Positions 43,570 to 50,381 of a stretch of 64,000 bases of DNA are shown one piece after another. A model generated the notes under the pieces. That model was not told the origin of the DNA and searched no databases. It worked only from the letters and a program-made list of their open reading frames with translations. Position 1 is the stretch's first letter. The number at the start of each line of letters is the position of its first letter. This DNA comes from Streptomyces marinisediminis (lineage in GTDB: Bacteria; Actinomycetota; Actinomycetes; Streptomycetales; Streptomycetaceae), in assembly GCF_026262575.1 (NCBI RefSeq), contig NZ_JAPKFL010000029.1, positions 1 through 64,000 on the forward strand. The letters are read 5' to 3'. Position numbers and translations under genes: made by a program.

Positions 43570-44327
43570 TCAGCCCTCGCCGGGGGTGACGAGCCCGGAT
43601 TCGTGGGCGAAGACGACGGCCTGCGGCCGGTCGCGCAGCTCCAGTGTGGTCAGGACGCGGCTGACGTGGGTCTTCACCGTCTGCTCGGCCACCACGAGGT
43701 CGGCTGCGATCTCCGCGTTGGACCGGCCCCGCGCCACCAGGCCCAGCACCTCCGTCTCGCGTTCGGTCAGCCCGTTCAGACGCAGCCGGGGAGCGCCGCG
43801 CGGGGCCCGGCGCTGCGCCGCGAAGCCCGCGATCAGTCGGCGGGTGACGGACGGGGCCAGCAGCGCGTCCCCGGCGGCCACCACGCGCACCGCCGCGGTC
43901 AGGTCCGCCGGCGGGGCGTCTTTGAGCAGGAAGCCGCTGGCCCCCGCGCGCAGCGCCTCGTAGACGTAGTCGTCCACGTCGAACGTCGTGAGCATGCGCA
44001 CCCTGGGTCGGTGCGTGACGCCCCGGGCCGGCTCCAGCAGCCTGCGGGTGGCGGCGAGGCCGTCCGGCACCGGCATCCGCACGTCCATCAGCACCACGTC
44101 GGGGTGGGGGCGGTGGCCCAGGTCGACGCCGCCACGCCGTCGGGCGCCTCCCCGACGACGTCGATGTCGCTCTGCGCGGACAGCAGCGCGGCGAAGCCGC
44201 CGACCGCAGCGGGCTCGGCCGGGGACCCCGAGGTGGGTTCGGGGCTGCGCGCCCCGGCGCCTTCGGGCCCGGGCGCGCCGGGGCTGTCGGCGTCCGGCGG
44301 CGGGGCGGGGGAGTGAGGTGCGCTCAT
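43570..44327 (-). pseudogene. Broken NarL/LuxR-type response regulator
   Basis: The 3' part encodes VVLMDVRMPVPDGLAATRRL (phospho-acceptor Asp), the receiver's Thr and Lys (MLTTFDV, GFLLKDAPPADL) and a LuxR HTH (LTERETEVLGLVARGRSNAE). The 5' part, in another frame, encodes GGFAALLSAQSDIDVVGEAP, the usual sequence preceding that Asp. The frames join with a one-base shift near 44123. In addition, the N-terminal strand with the acidic pair (LLADDQ-type) that should precede GGFAALL is missing and replaced by a Pro/Gly/Ala-rich stretch from MSAPHSPAPPPD. No histidine kinase gene lies beside it. The regulator is therefore decayed rather than merely mis-sequenced. Confidence 0.78.
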
Positions 44328-44367
44328 TGCGGTGTGGTGCGGCACGGGGGCCGCGACGGGGCCGAGG

Positions 44368-45267
44368 CTACAGCTCGGCGAGCAGGTCGGCCTTCTTGGC
44401 GGAGAACTCCTCGTCGGTCAGCAGGCCGGAGTCGTGCAGCCGGCCGAGGTGGCGGATGCGCTCGGCGATGTCGGCCGGATCGGCGCGCAGCGCGCTCGGC
44501 GCGGAGCCCGGCAGACCCGTGCCGCTGCCGCCGAGCGCCTCGCCGGCGGCGCGCGTGCGGGGGATCTTCTCCAGCACCGAGGCGGCCAGCGGCAGCGACT
44601 CGTGCACCAGGCCGTAGCCGAGGCCGAAGACCACGGCCGCCGGGTCCTGGTCCGCCTCCGCGGCATCGCCCTCCGGCGCGTCCGCGCCGCGTCGCAACAG
44701 CCGCAGGTGCCCGCCCAGCAGCTCGGGCGAATGCCAGTCGACGCCCTCCAGGTCCTCCACGGGGAAGAACTGGTCACCGGCCTTCCACTTGGCCGACGAG
44801 GCGCCCGTCCAGAACCAGCGGAACGCCACGGTGCTGCCGTCGAAGCTCGCCTTGCCGTCGTAGGCCTTGAACTGCAACGGCGGCTCCGGGGCGGCCACCA
44901 GGAACTCGTCGGCCGGGTGGTCCGCGTCCGGGCCGAGGACGCCGCGCAGCTCGGTGGCGTAGTAGTCCGCGAGGGTCTCGCGCTCGGCGGGCAGCACCAG
45001 ACGGTAGGGGTCGCAGGCGAGCTTGAGCTGCCCGGCGGCGGCGTCCAGCAGCGGATCGGCGCCCTTGCGGGGCACCACCCGCAGCGCCACCGTGCCCCGG
45101 CGCAGGCCCGGCCCGAGCTCGACACCGGCCAGCGCCGCGTAGGGCACCGTTCTCTCCCGCAGGACGTGGAACAGCTTGGGTGTGCGAATCCCCCGTTCGA
45201 AGCGGATGCGCACGGAGTCGGTGTCGAACTCCCAGGCGGAGTGGATTCCGGCCAGCACATCACCCAT
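44368..45267 (-). CDS. DUF4429 domain protein with C-terminal SHOCT motif
   Basis: The 299-residue product contains two DUF4429-type beta modules (SVRIRFERGIRTPKLFHVLR and QFKAYDGKASFDGSTVAFRW) and ends with a SHOCT helix-turn-helix (IAERIRHLGRLHDSGLLTDE). SHOCT motifs mediate oligomerisation; the overall function is not known. I prefer the ATG at 45267 because TACGAT lies exactly 7 nt upstream (leaderless); an ATG at 45276 is also in frame. It sits between the broken response regulator and the second DUF1023 hydrolase. Confidence 0.88.
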   Translation of the reverse strand: MGDVLAGIHSAWEFDTDSVRIRFERGIRTPKLFHVLRERTVPYAALAGVELGPGLRRGTVALRVVPRKGADPLLDAAAGQLKLACDPYRLVLPAERETLADYYATELRGVLGPDADHPADEFLVAAPEPPLQFKAYDGKASFDGSTVAFRWFWTGASSAKWKAGDQFFPVEDLEGVDWHSPELLGGHLRLLRRGADAPEGDAAEADQDPAAVVFGLGYGLVHESLPLAASVLEKIPRTRAAGEALGGSGTGLPGSAPSALRADPADIAERIRHLGRLHDSGLLTDEEFSAKKADLLAEL

Positions 45268-45323
45268 GCGGCCCATCGTATGCGGCGACGGCCCGCGCGT
45301 CCCCCCGTCGCGGCTAACGGCCG

Positions 45324-46565
45324 TTAATGCAGCTCAGCGGAACCGTAGGTGCCGCTTCCGATCGCGGCCAGGTTCGCCAGGCTCTCCGTGCCCGGCGTGA
45401 AGTAGGCTGTGTGCCCCCTTGCGCTCCCCGTGGCCAGCCGGCGCGCGCCGAACGCCGGAGACACCGGGTCCGCGCCGTGGCCCAGGTCCCCGAGGCTGAG
45501 GTAGGGCACGTCGGCGATCCAGTCGTCCGGGGTGCGCATCGCCCACACCGCGACGCCGGGGGCGAGGTCCTCGGCGCAGCCCGCCCGCATGCCCGGACTC
45601 CCGGCCACCGCGACATCCGTGACGCGCGCGGCGATGACCGGGTCCCGGGCGGCCAGGCCGCACACCACGGAGCCGTAACTGTGGCACAGCAGCGCGACGC
45701 GTCCCGCCCCGGGCAGGCCCGCCACCAGCTCCGTGAGGCGCCGCGCCCCCGCCTGCGCCAGCTCGCCGGTGGCCGCGTCCACGCTCGCGCCGCGCGGCGC
45801 GGTGTAGTCGGCCCAGGCGATGGTGGCGGTGCGCACGCCGGGTGCCGTGCGGCGCTGCTCGGCCCGCACCGCCTGCGCCATCCCCACCGGGGCGGCGTAC
45901 TTCATCCGCGTCCGCTCGAAGGTCAGCACGTCCACGTCCGCTCCCGGCACCACGACGGAGACGCGTTCGGCGCGGCGGAGGTCACCGAAGACCTCCGCGA
46001 CCCGGCCCCCGCCGGTCGGGTCGAACGCGAGGATCTGCCGGCCGTCCTCCAGCAGTGAGGTGAAACGGTTCATCCGGCGCCCGGCGAGGTGGCGCCCGAC
46101 CGGGCTCAGCCGCGGGTCGGCGTGCCGCTCGGCCTCGGCGGCGGCCGCGCGCCGCAGCGCGATGCGGTTGGCCTGGTACCGCAGCCGCACGGGGACTCCG
46201 TCGAGGTTGCCGACCACGAGGGGATGGCGCCGCGTCAGCGCCCGGCGCTGGTGGGGGTCGAGCGTGCCGAAGAAGCGGGCCAGCTCAGCGGCTCCGGCCT
46301 CGGCACTGGGGAGCCCCCGGCCGCCGAGGGTGGCCTCCTCCCAGGCCAGCAGTGCCTCGGTGCGCGCGTCGGGGGCCTGCTCCCCGTCCTGCCGCGCCGT
46401 CCACCCCGTGGTGGTCAGCAGCACGAACACCACCGCCACCGTGAGCAGGATGCGCCACGGACTCCAGTGGGTCTGCTCGGCCGAAGGCTCGGTCCACCCG
46501 GCCGACGGCGCACCGCGGGTGGGCGGAGACGTGCTGGGGTGCGGGGAGAAGATCGCGGAAGCCAC
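45324..46565 (-). CDS. DUF1023 alpha/beta hydrolase, membrane-anchored
   Basis: The 413-residue product has a cytoplasmic N-terminus of about 38 residues, a single membrane helix (ILLTVAVVFVLLTTTGW), and the hydrolase domain with NLDGVPVRLRYQANRIALRR, VVVPGADVDV, the nucleophile elbow LLCHSYGSVVCG and GHTAYFTPGTESLANLAAIG near its end. It is a clear paralogue of the gene at 41626-43302, which keeps the same motifs. The catalytic domain is predicted outside the cell. Substrate unknown. Confidence 0.9.
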   Translation of the reverse strand: MASAIFSPHPSTSPPTRGAPSAGWTEPSAEQTHWSPWRILLTVAVVFVLLTTTGWTARQDGEQAPDARTEALLAWEEATLGGRGLPSAEAGAAELARFFGTLDPHQRRALTRRHPLVVGNLDGVPVRLRYQANRIALRRAAAAEAERHADPRLSPVGRHLAGRRMNRFTSLLEDGRQILAFDPTGGGRVAEVFGDLRRAERVSVVVPGADVDVLTFERTRMKYAAPVGMAQAVRAEQRRTAPGVRTATIAWADYTAPRGASVDAATGELAQAGARRLTELVAGLPGAGRVALLCHSYGSVVCGLAARDPVIAARVTDVAVAGSPGMRAGCAEDLAPGVAVWAMRTPDDWIADVPYLSLGDLGHGADPVSPAFGARRLATGSARGHTAYFTPGTESLANLAAIGSGTYGSAELH

Positions 46566-47200
46566 ACCCTACGAGACGCCGCACCTCCGTCCCCGGAGCC
46601 GTGAGACACATCACGTTTCCCTCCAGTCCACCCGTCTGAGCACCACCTTTCCGACCAGCACACCCGGCGGTGCGACGGGCAGCAGCTCCCCGTCCGGACC
46701 GCCCGGCCCCCCCGGAGTCGCCAACCACGAACCCGGCCGGAACCCGCCCCGACACCCGTGCCCCCGGCCCGGCAACTCCGGTGCACGAGACCCGGGGCAC
46801 CCGACCAGCCGAGCCCCGAACGCCCGGCGTCCGCGACCTCACCACCCGGAGCCCCAACCCCCCGAGCCGCGATGGCCCGGCGCGCGGAACCCAGGGCGTT
46901 GGCCCCCGGTGCCCCGATCGCCCAGCGTGCGGAGACCCGAGGCGTTGACTCCCCGGTGCCCCGATTCGCCCGGCATGCGTCACCTCACCGCCCGGGGGTC
47001 TGGCGCCCGGGGCCCTGGGAGCCCGGGGGCGGGGGTGTGAAGGTCCCGCGCTCCGATTCGCCCGGCATGCGTCACCCCACCACCCGGGGGCCGGAGGCCG
47101 GGGTGCGAAGGCCCGACGCCTGCGTCCCACCGTCCGGAGGTCCGGCGGCCCGAAGCCGCGGCGTGCGGGGCCCGCCCGGGTCGGTCTCCCACCGCTCGGC
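46566..47200. other. 635-bp gene-poor stretch with degenerate direct repeats
   Basis: No frame here has a recognisable protein or a ribosome binding site. The sequence is C-rich on the plus strand and built from degenerate CCCGG/GCC-type blocks. Two related repeat families occur (see the 40-base repeat). It may be eroded coding DNA or a recombination-generated spacer between the hydrolase and tetR. Confidence 0.6.
46961..47092. repeat. 40-base direct repeat, two copies 92 bp apart
   Basis: The 40-mer starting CCGATTCGCCCGGCATGCGT occurs at 46961-47000 and 47053-47092 with three mismatches. A related, less similar copy of its upstream part (CCCCGGTGCCCCGATCGCCC) lies at about 46905-46925. The copies have the same orientation. 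Confidence 0.85.
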
Positions 47201-47851
47201 TCACCGGCGGCCGGGGCACCCGCGGCGCCGGGAGCGCCATCCGGAGAACAGGGAGGGGGTGAGCTGGTCGAGGTGCCGGTCCATCTCCCGTCTGGCCCGC
47301 TCGATGGTGATGTCGTCCCCGAGGGCCCAGCGGTGCATCGCCACCCGCATGACCGCGGCGAAGGCCGCGACCAGGACCCGGGGTCGGGGGTCGGCGTCGG
47401 GGTCCAGGCCTTCCCGATCGGCGACGATCAGGGCGAGCCGTTCCTCCATCTCCGTGGACCGCCGCAGCTCGACGGCCACCAGCGTCGGCGTGGTCTCGAT
47501 CACGTGCGCCAGCCGCAGGTGCAGGTCCAGGGGCACGACCTCGGCGATCGCCTCACCGGTCGAATCCCAGGTCTCGGCCAGCGCTCCGCGCAGCGCCGTG
47601 ATCGGCGCCTCGCGCCTCGGCCGGTCCCGGAAGGCCGCGACGAAGCGCTCCTGGATCATGTTCTGCACGGCGAAGGCCACGTCCTCCTTCCCGGCGAAGT
47701 AGCGGAAGAAGGTGCGCTGGGACACGTCCACGGCGGTGGCGATCTCGTCCACGGTCGTGTGCTCGTAGCCCTGGGAGACGAACAGCTCGTGGGCGGCGCG
47801 GACGAGTGCGTCCCGGGTGCGCTGCTTCTTGCTCTCGCGCAGGCCCGCCAA
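47201..47851 (-). CDS. TetR-family transcriptional regulator
   Basis: The 216-residue product has a TetR HTH (AAHELFVSQGYEHTTVDEIA then VSQRTFFRYFAGKEDVAFAV). The start decision matters: two TTG codons lie at 47854 and 47851, and GGAGG is spaced 6 nt from the second one, so TTG at 47851 is most likely. It is divergent from the MFS transporter gene and should repress it by binding the dyads between them. The C-terminal domain is TetR_C-like and its ligand is unknown. Confidence 0.9.
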   Translation of the reverse strand: MAGLRESKKQRTRDALVRAAHELFVSQGYEHTTVDEIATAVDVSQRTFFRYFAGKEDVAFAVQNMIQERFVAAFRDRPRREAPITALRGALAETWDSTGEAIAEVVPLDLHLRLAHVIETTPTLVAVELRRSTEMEERLALIVADREGLDPDADPRPRVLVAAFAAVMRVAMHRWALGDDITIERARREMDRHLDQLTPSLFSGWRSRRRGCPGRR

Positions 47852-47880
47852 CAACTACCTCCAGAGGCTTTCCCCCGCCG

Positions 47881-47974
47881 TTTCGAACGGTTCACCCTAC
47901 CTGTGAGCAAGGCGACAGGCGCGAGCCGGAAAACCGTTCGAAAACTGTCACTCGCTGACATTAATCTCGGGCGC
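47881..47974 (+). promoter_or_regulatory. Divergent tetR/MFS operator-promoter region
   Basis: TTTCGAACGGTT (47881-47892) is exactly inverted at 47932-47943. A second palindrome, TGTCA-CTCGC-TGACA (47946-47960), directly precedes the -10 TAATCT (47962-47967), which lies 7 nt before the MFS start codon. The palindrome position is ideal for TetR repression of a leaderless MFS transcript. Confidence 0.7.
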
Positions 47975-49588
47975 ATGACCACCGACACCTCCCCTGCGCA
48001 CGCCCCGGCGCCCGGCTCCCCACCCGATCAACCCCCGCCCGCGCCGCGCGCAGGGCTGCGCGGCCACCCCTGGCTGACCCTGGTCACCGTCGCGATCGGC
48101 GTCATGATGGTGGCGCTGGACGGCACCATCGTCGCGGTCGCCAATCCGGCCATCACCGCGGACCTCGGCGCCTCCCTCGCCGACGTGCAGTGGATCACCA
48201 ACGGCTATCTGCTGGCGCTCGCCGTCGCCCTCATCACCGCCGGCAAGGTCGGCGACCGCTTCGGCCACCGCCAGACCTTCCTGGTCGGCGTCCTGGGGTT
48301 CGCCGCCGCCTCCGCCGCGATCGGGTTCTCCGGCAGCGTCGCCTGGCTGATCGCCTTCCGCGTGCTGCAAGGCCTCTTCGGCGCGCTCCTGATGCCCGCC
48401 GCCCTCGGGCTGCTGCGCGCCACCTTCCCGGCCGAGAAGCTCAACATGGCGATCGGGATCTGGGGAGCCGTCATCGGTGCCTCCACCGCCGGCGGCCCGA
48501 TCGCCGGCGGCCTGCTCGTGGAGCACGTGAGCTGGCAGTCCGTCTTCTTCATCAACGTGCCCGTCGGCCTGCTGGCCTGCGTGCTCGGCCTGGCCATCCT
48601 CGTCGACCACCGAGCCGCCGCCGCGCCCAGGTCCTTCGACATACCCGGGGTCCTGCTGCTGTCCGGCGGCATGTTCTGCCTCATCTGGGCACTGATCAAC
48701 GCCCCCGAGTGGGGCTGGGGCGACGGCACGACCTGGCTCTTCCTCGCCGTCTCCGTGGTCGCCTTCGTGGCCTTCGCCGTCTGGGAGCGCAGGGCCGCGG
48801 AACCGCTCCTGCCGCTGTCGATGTTCCGTTCCGTGCCGCTGTCGGCGGGGACGGTGCTCATGGTGCTCATGGCCTTCGGCTTCATGGGGGGCATCTTCTT
48901 CGTCACCTTCTACTTGCAGAACGTGCATGGGATGAGTCCGGTGGACAGCGGCCTGCACCTGCTGCCGCTGACCGCGATGATGATCGTCGCCTCCCCGCTG
49001 GCCGGAGCCGTCATCACGCGCGTCGGTCCGCGCATCCCGCTGGTCACGGCCATGGGGCTGTCGGCGGTCGCCATGTTCGGCCTGTCCACGCTCCAGCCGG
49101 AGACCGGAACGCTGGAGATGTCGGTCTGGTTCGCCCTGCTGGGCCTCGGCCTGGCGCCGGTGATGGTGGGAGCGACCGAGGTCATCGTGGGCAACGCGCC
49201 CCTGCAGCACGCCGGGGTCGCCGGCGGGCTCCAGCAGGCCGCCATGCAGGTCGGCGGCGCGCTCGGTACCGCCGTCCTGGGCGCCGTCATGGCCTCCCGG
49301 GTCGGCAGCACCCTGCCGGGGGAGTGGCAGGCGGCCGGGCTGGCCCCGCTGGATGCGGAGCAGTCCGCGGCGCTGCGAGAGGCCGCCGAGGTCGGCGTCG
49401 TCCCGCCACCGCCCGAGGGAGCGCCCGAGCAGATGGCGTCCGCCATGGCGGACGCCGTGCACGGTGCGTTCATCTCCGGCATGGGGCTCGCGTTCGCCAT
49501 CGCCGGCGGGGTCGCCGTCCTGGCTGCGGGGGTCGCCCTGTTCACCAAGCGGGGGCGGAGCGACGCGGGCCCTGCGGTGCACGTGTGA
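47975..49588 (+). CDS. DHA2-type MFS drug/proton antiporter (14 TM)
   Basis: The 537-residue product has MFS motifs of the DHA2 family: TVAIGVMMVALDGTIVAVAN (TM1), GKVGDRFGHRQTFL (motif A) and GAVIGASTAGGPIAGGLLVE (motif C). About 14 membrane helices are predicted, then a short cytoplasmic tail. It probably exports a drug or metabolite by proton antiport. The ATG at 47975 is favoured by the -10 hexamer 7 nt upstream. It is controlled by the divergent TetR gene. Confidence 0.93.
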   Translation: MTTDTSPAHAPAPGSPPDQPPPAPRAGLRGHPWLTLVTVAIGVMMVALDGTIVAVANPAITADLGASLADVQWITNGYLLALAVALITAGKVGDRFGHRQTFLVGVLGFAAASAAIGFSGSVAWLIAFRVLQGLFGALLMPAALGLLRATFPAEKLNMAIGIWGAVIGASTAGGPIAGGLLVEHVSWQSVFFINVPVGLLACVLGLAILVDHRAAAAPRSFDIPGVLLLSGGMFCLIWALINAPEWGWGDGTTWLFLAVSVVAFVAFAVWERRAAEPLLPLSMFRSVPLSAGTVLMVLMAFGFMGGIFFVTFYLQNVHGMSPVDSGLHLLPLTAMMIVASPLAGAVITRVGPRIPLVTAMGLSAVAMFGLSTLQPETGTLEMSVWFALLGLGLAPVMVGATEVIVGNAPLQHAGVAGGLQQAAMQVGGALGTAVLGAVMASRVGSTLPGEWQAAGLAPLDAEQSAALREAAEVGVVPPPPEGAPEQMASAMADAVHGAFISGMGLAFAIAGGVAVLAAGVALFTKRGRSDAGPAVHV

Positions 49589-49621
49589 CGCTACGCCCGT
49601 GACCAGGCCGCCGCAGCGGCC

Positions 49622-49648
49622 TGTGGACAACTGACGGGTTGTGGACAA
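49622..49648 (-). other. Two perfect DnaA boxes in direct repeat
   Basis: TGTGGACAA occurs at 49622-49630 and 49640-49648. Its complement TTGTCCACA is the preferred Streptomyces DnaA box. The boxes are 18 bp apart, in the same orientation, and lie between the MFS stop codon and its terminator. No dnaA, dnaN or origin-type box cluster is nearby, so this may be an accessory DnaA-binding site or chance. Confidence 0.5.
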
Positions 49649-49667
49649 CTCGGCCCCCCGTGACGGT

Positions 49668-49704
49668 GAAACGGCCGGTCTGCTCTTGGCAGGCCGGCCG
49701 TTTC
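49668..49704 (+). terminator. Hairpin terminator after the MFS gene
   Basis: GAAACGGCCGG (49668-49678) pairs exactly with 49694-49704, and CTGC/GCAG pair inside the 15-nt loop. A smaller hairpin (AGGCCGC/GCGGCCT) precedes it at 49605-49622. Confidence 0.8.
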
Positions 49705-49794
49705 GCGTCGAGTCTTGGTGCCAGCGCGGCGCTCCCACGCCGCCGTCGCACTCCGCGACACGACCACCTCGACCACACCGCTCCGGGGGTACCC

Positions 49795-50325
49795 ATGCGC
49801 CTCTCCACCCGCACGTTCACCCGCACGTTCACCCGCACGTTCACCCGCACGACCGTCCACGCCACGACCGCCACACCGACCGCCGCGCCGCGGAAGCACC
49901 TCGCGGGCGCGGGCCACACGCCGGGCACCGCACGGCACAGGCGGGGCGGCACCGGCCGCCGCTTCGGCCGGGCGCTGGGCGCCGGCGCCGCCGTCCTCGG
50001 GCTCGTCGCGGCCCCCGCCGCCGCCGCGTCCGCCGCCGCGCCGGAGCTGGGGGCGTGTACGCCCGGCCAGCTCTGTCTGTGGTCAGGGACGGACTTCACC
50101 GGGGAGCGGCACGCCTACGAGCTGACCGACACCGGCATCGAGAGCTGCGTCGCACTGCCGCGGGACGTCAGTGCCGCGGCCGTCGCCAACCGCACCGGCC
50201 GCCCGGTGACGGTCTACCAGAGCCGGACGTGCGCCGAGACGGGGGAGTTCCACACCCATCCCACGGGTTCGTGGGCTCCGCGGACGCCGTACGCCGTGCG
50301 CGCGTTCAAGGTGTGGGAGAGGTGA
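49795..50325 (+). CDS. Secreted peptidase inhibitor family I36-like protein
   Basis: The 176-residue product ends in a small Cys-containing beta/gamma-crystallin-like domain (CTPGQLCLWSGTDFTGERHA ... AVRAFKVWER) typical of I36-type inhibitors. Before it is a signal-like hydrophobic segment (LGAGAAVLGLVAAPAAAASA). The N-terminal 50 residues before that are unusual: a TFTR repeat encoded by a 12-nt tandem repeat, then a Thr/Arg-rich stretch. A later start would give a more normal signal peptide, but no better ribosome binding site was seen, and the ATG at 49795 follows a G-run. Confidence 0.75.
   Translation: MRLSTRTFTRTFTRTFTRTTVHATTATPTAAPRKHLAGAGHTPGTARHRRGGTGRRFGRALGAGAAVLGLVAAPAAAASAAAPELGACTPGQLCLWSGTDFTGERHAYELTDTGIESCVALPRDVSAAAVANRTGRPVTVYQSRTCAETGEFHTHPTGSWAPRTPYAVRAFKVWER
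49813..49848. repeat. 12-nt tandem repeat at the start of the I36-type gene
   Basis: Three exact copies of ACGTTCACCCGC, plus a partial copy upstream, encode TFTR units directly after the start codon. Changes in copy number would keep frame. Confidence 0.9.
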
Positions 50326-50333
50326 GCACGCAA

Positions 50334-50360
50334 GAGGCGGCCCGCCGAGCGGGCCGCCTC
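50334..50360. terminator. 12-bp hairpin between the I36-type gene and aceE
   Basis: GAGGCGGCCCGC pairs exactly with GCGGGCCGCCTC around CGA. It lies 8 bp after the plus-strand stop and 21 bp beyond the aceE stop on the minus strand, so it can serve both convergent genes. Confidence 0.88.
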
Positions 50361-50381
50361 CCCGTACTGCTCCGACGCTGC

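Noticed and set aside
49622-49648. Replication origin at the DnaA boxes
   Set aside because: Only two boxes are present and no dnaA, dnaN, gyrB or rpmH genes lie nearby; a Streptomyces oriC has many clustered boxes.
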